Shown here: positions 20,344-22,043 of the stretch, piece after piece
Position numbering within the stretch: position 1 is the stretch's first letter
How the letters are laid out: each line of letters begins with the position of its first letter
Assembly: GCA_934132915.1 (NCBI GenBank)
Contig: CAKPAK010000021.1
Location: 1-22,043 of the forward strand
Source of the DNA: an uncultured Bacilli bacterium
Lineage (GTDB): Bacteria > Bacillota_I > Bacilli_A > RF39 > UBA660
Length of the DNA stretch: 22,043 bases
Direction of reading: 5' to 3'
The notes under the pieces: model-generated
Databases searched by the model: none
The model's input: the letters and a program-made list of their open reading frames with translations, nothing else
What the model was told of the DNA's origin: nothing
Translations under genes and position numbers: made by a program

Positions 20344-22043
20344 ATGAATCAAGAAATTATTAAAGAGATTGCTGCTACTTTACGGGTTCGTGAAGAGCAA
20401 GTTGAGAGTGTTTTGAAACTACTTAGTGAAGGAAATACAGTTCCTTTTATTGCGCGGTATCGTAAAGAGGCTACTGGGGCTTTAGATGAGGAACAAATTC
20501 GTCAAATTAATGAGGTTTATGAATATCAAGTTAATTTATTGAAGCGTAAAGAGGATGTTATTCGTTTGATTGATGAAAAAGGTCTTCTTACAGATGATTT
20601 AAAGAAAGATATTATGAAATGTGAGAAGTTGGTTGAGGTTGAAGATTTATATCGTCCATTTAAAGAAAAAAAGAAAACAAAGGCTACAGAGGCAATTAAG
20701 AATGGTCTTGAGCCTATGGCTAAAATTATGATGAGTTTCCCTTTAAATATTGATATGGAGGAACTTGCAGGAAGATATTTGAATGAGGCAGTTAAAAATA
20801 CTGATGAGGCAATTCAAGGGGCTAAATATATTATTGCAGAATGGATTAGTGATAATGCTAGTTATCGTAAATACTTAAGAAATAATATGATGAATCATGG
20901 GGTTATTGTTTCTAAGATGAAGAAAAAAGCTGAAGATGAGCATGGTATTTATGAGATGTATTATGATTATAGTGAGAAAGTGAAATATATTAAGCCTCAC
21001 CGTATTCTTGCGATGAATCGTGGAGAAAAGGAAGGAATACTAAGTATTGGTATTGAAGTAGATACGGATTATGTATTAGGATTTTTTGATAAGAAAATTA
21101 TTAAAAATGAGAAGAGTCCTGTTACCCTATATGTAAAAGATGCAATTCGTGATAGTTATAAACGTTTGATTTTTCCTAGTGTTGAAAGAGAAGTTAGAGC
21201 AGAATTAAAAGAGGTTGCTGAAACACAAGCGATTGATGTATTTGGAAAGAATTTGGAGAAATTACTTTTACAGGCACCAATGAAAGATAAGGTAGTATTA
21301 GGTTTTGACCCTGCTTATCGTACTGGATGTAAGTTAGCTGTTATTGATCCTACTTCAAGAATTTTAAATATTAGTAAAATTTATCCACATGAACCTCATA
21401 ATAAATGGGATGAAGCTAAAAAGATTATTAAAGATTTAATAAAAAAATATCATGTTGATATTATTGCTGTTGGAAATGGTACTGCTTCTCGTGAAAGTGA
21501 AAAGTTAGTAGCAGAAGTTTGTCAGGAATATACAGAGAAAAAAATTGCTTTTGTGATTGTTAGTGAGGCTGGTGCTTCTGTTTATTCAGCTAGTCCTCTT
21601 GCTATTTCAGAATTTCCTGATTTGCATGTTGAAGAGCGAAGCGCAATTAGTATCGGTAGAAGATTACAAGATCCACTTAGTGAATTAGTTAAGATTGATT
21701 CGAAAAGTATTGGCGTTGGTCAATATCAACATGATGTAAATCAAAAGAAATTGAATGAGTCTCTAGACTTTGTTGTTAGTAAAGCTGTTAACGCTGTTGG
21801 GGTAAATATTAATACTGCTAGTCCTTCTATTTTGAAATATGTTTCTGGACTTACGAAGACAACAATTGATAAGATTATTAAGTATCGTGAGAAGCATGGA
21901 AAGATTTTATCTAGAGAAGAAATTTTGGATGAAAAGTTAGTTTCTCCGAAGGTTTATGAACAGTCTGTTGGATTTATGAGAGTAATTGATGGAGAGAATA
22001 TTTTAGATAAGACCTCTATTCACCCAGAGAGTTATCAAGCTAC
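20344..22043 (+). CDS. tex: Tex family RNA-binding transcription accessory protein, 3' end outside window
   Basis: The first 566 residues of Tex/YdcI (family about 720 aa), a nucleic-acid-binding protein linked to transcription. Order seen: N-terminal helical domain with LLSEGNTVPFIARYRKE (about 27-43) and VEDLYRPFKEKKKTKA; the YqgF/RNase H-like domain with VVLGFDPAYRTGCKLAVID, DIIAVGNGTASRESE and SEAGASVYSASPLA; GRRLQDPLSELVKIDSKSIG; then the helix-hairpin-helix pair (GVNINTASPSILKYVSGL and later). The S1 RNA-binding domain lies past the edge. The ATG at 20344 has only a weak purine-rich site (GAAGTG). Single gene with its own promoter as far as visible. Confidence 0.97.
   Translation, partial: MNQEIIKEIAATLRVREEQVESVLKLLSEGNTVPFIARYRKEATGALDEEQIRQINEVYEYQVNLLKRKEDVIRLIDEKGLLTDDLKKDIMKCEKLVEVEDLYRPFKEKKKTKATEAIKNGLEPMAKIMMSFPLNIDMEELAGRYLNEAVKNTDEAIQGAKYIIAEWISDNASYRKYLRNNMMNHGVIVSKMKKKAEDEHGIYEMYYDYSEKVKYIKPHRILAMNRGEKEGILSIGIEVDTDYVLGFFDKKIIKNEKSPVTLYVKDAIRDSYKRLIFPSVEREVRAELKEVAETQAIDVFGKNLEKLLLQAPMKDKVVLGFDPAYRTGCKLAVIDPTSRILNISKIYPHEPHNKWDEAKKIIKDLIKKYHVDIIAVGNGTASRESEKLVAEVCQEYTEKKIAFVIVSEAGASVYSASPLAISEFPDLHVEERSAISIGRRLQDPLSELVKIDSKSIGVGQYQHDVNQKKLNESLDFVVSKAVNAVGVNINTASPSILKYVSGLTKTTIDKIIKYREKHGKILSREEILDEKLVSPKVYEQSVGFMRVIDGENILDKTSIHPESYQA

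Overview
The window is AT-rich DNA from a low-GC Gram-positive bacterium, most likely a member of the Bacilli or a lineage close to the Mollicutes. Supporting evidence is the Bacillus-type gene neighbourhoods (DUF951/yyzM, ychF, rpsF-ssb-rpsR; ypmB-dnaD-nth), AGGAGG ribosome binding sites, TG-extended TATAAT promoters, and a LexA box of the Bacillus type. TGA serves as a stop (the Y-family polymerase gene ends in TGA) and tryptophan is TGG, so this is genetic code 11 and not the Mycoplasma code. No rRNA, tRNA, CRISPR array or insertion sequence was seen. I infer an uncultured, gut-type Bacilli lineage, but the sequence does not prove it.

Region 1 (1-9735) is all on the minus strand. In transcription order it holds a membrane-anchored thioredoxin-like protein and trmL; DUF951 and an AbgT-type transporter; an unknown 158-aa protein; ychF-pepF; a solitary AAA/DUF4143 ATPase; rpsF-ssb-rpsR with a likely S6:S18 autoregulatory leader; and the start of a diacylglycerol/lipid kinase. 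This is the DUF951-ychF-rpsF-ssb-rpsR order known near the Bacillus origin, interrupted here by inserted genes.

Region 2 (9774-11089, plus) holds queH (queuosine synthesis) and an unknown 177-aa protein whose start is uncertain. It converges with, and overlaps by 33 bp, a minus-strand unit (11057-13020) of rmuC, a small two-helix membrane protein and a DUF3603-like protein.

Region 3 (13250-14257, minus) holds a CotF-like spore-coat gene and a small partner behind an RNA hairpin that masks the ribosome binding site. Upstream lies a small open frame (39 codons) that continues in frame for 64 more codons after an amber stop.

Region 4 (14355-17325, minus) is housekeeping: ypmB-dnaD-nth and cca. 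Between cca and the next plus-strand gene is 355 bp without a protein gene, holding a minus-strand terminator-type hairpin (possible small RNA or leader) and an SOS box.

Region 5 (17625-22043, plus) is a LexA-boxed operon of a Y-family translesion polymerase translationally coupled to a 430-aa protein of unknown function, followed by tex (cut by the window edge). The polymerase-unknown pair is the best candidate for undescribed biology here.
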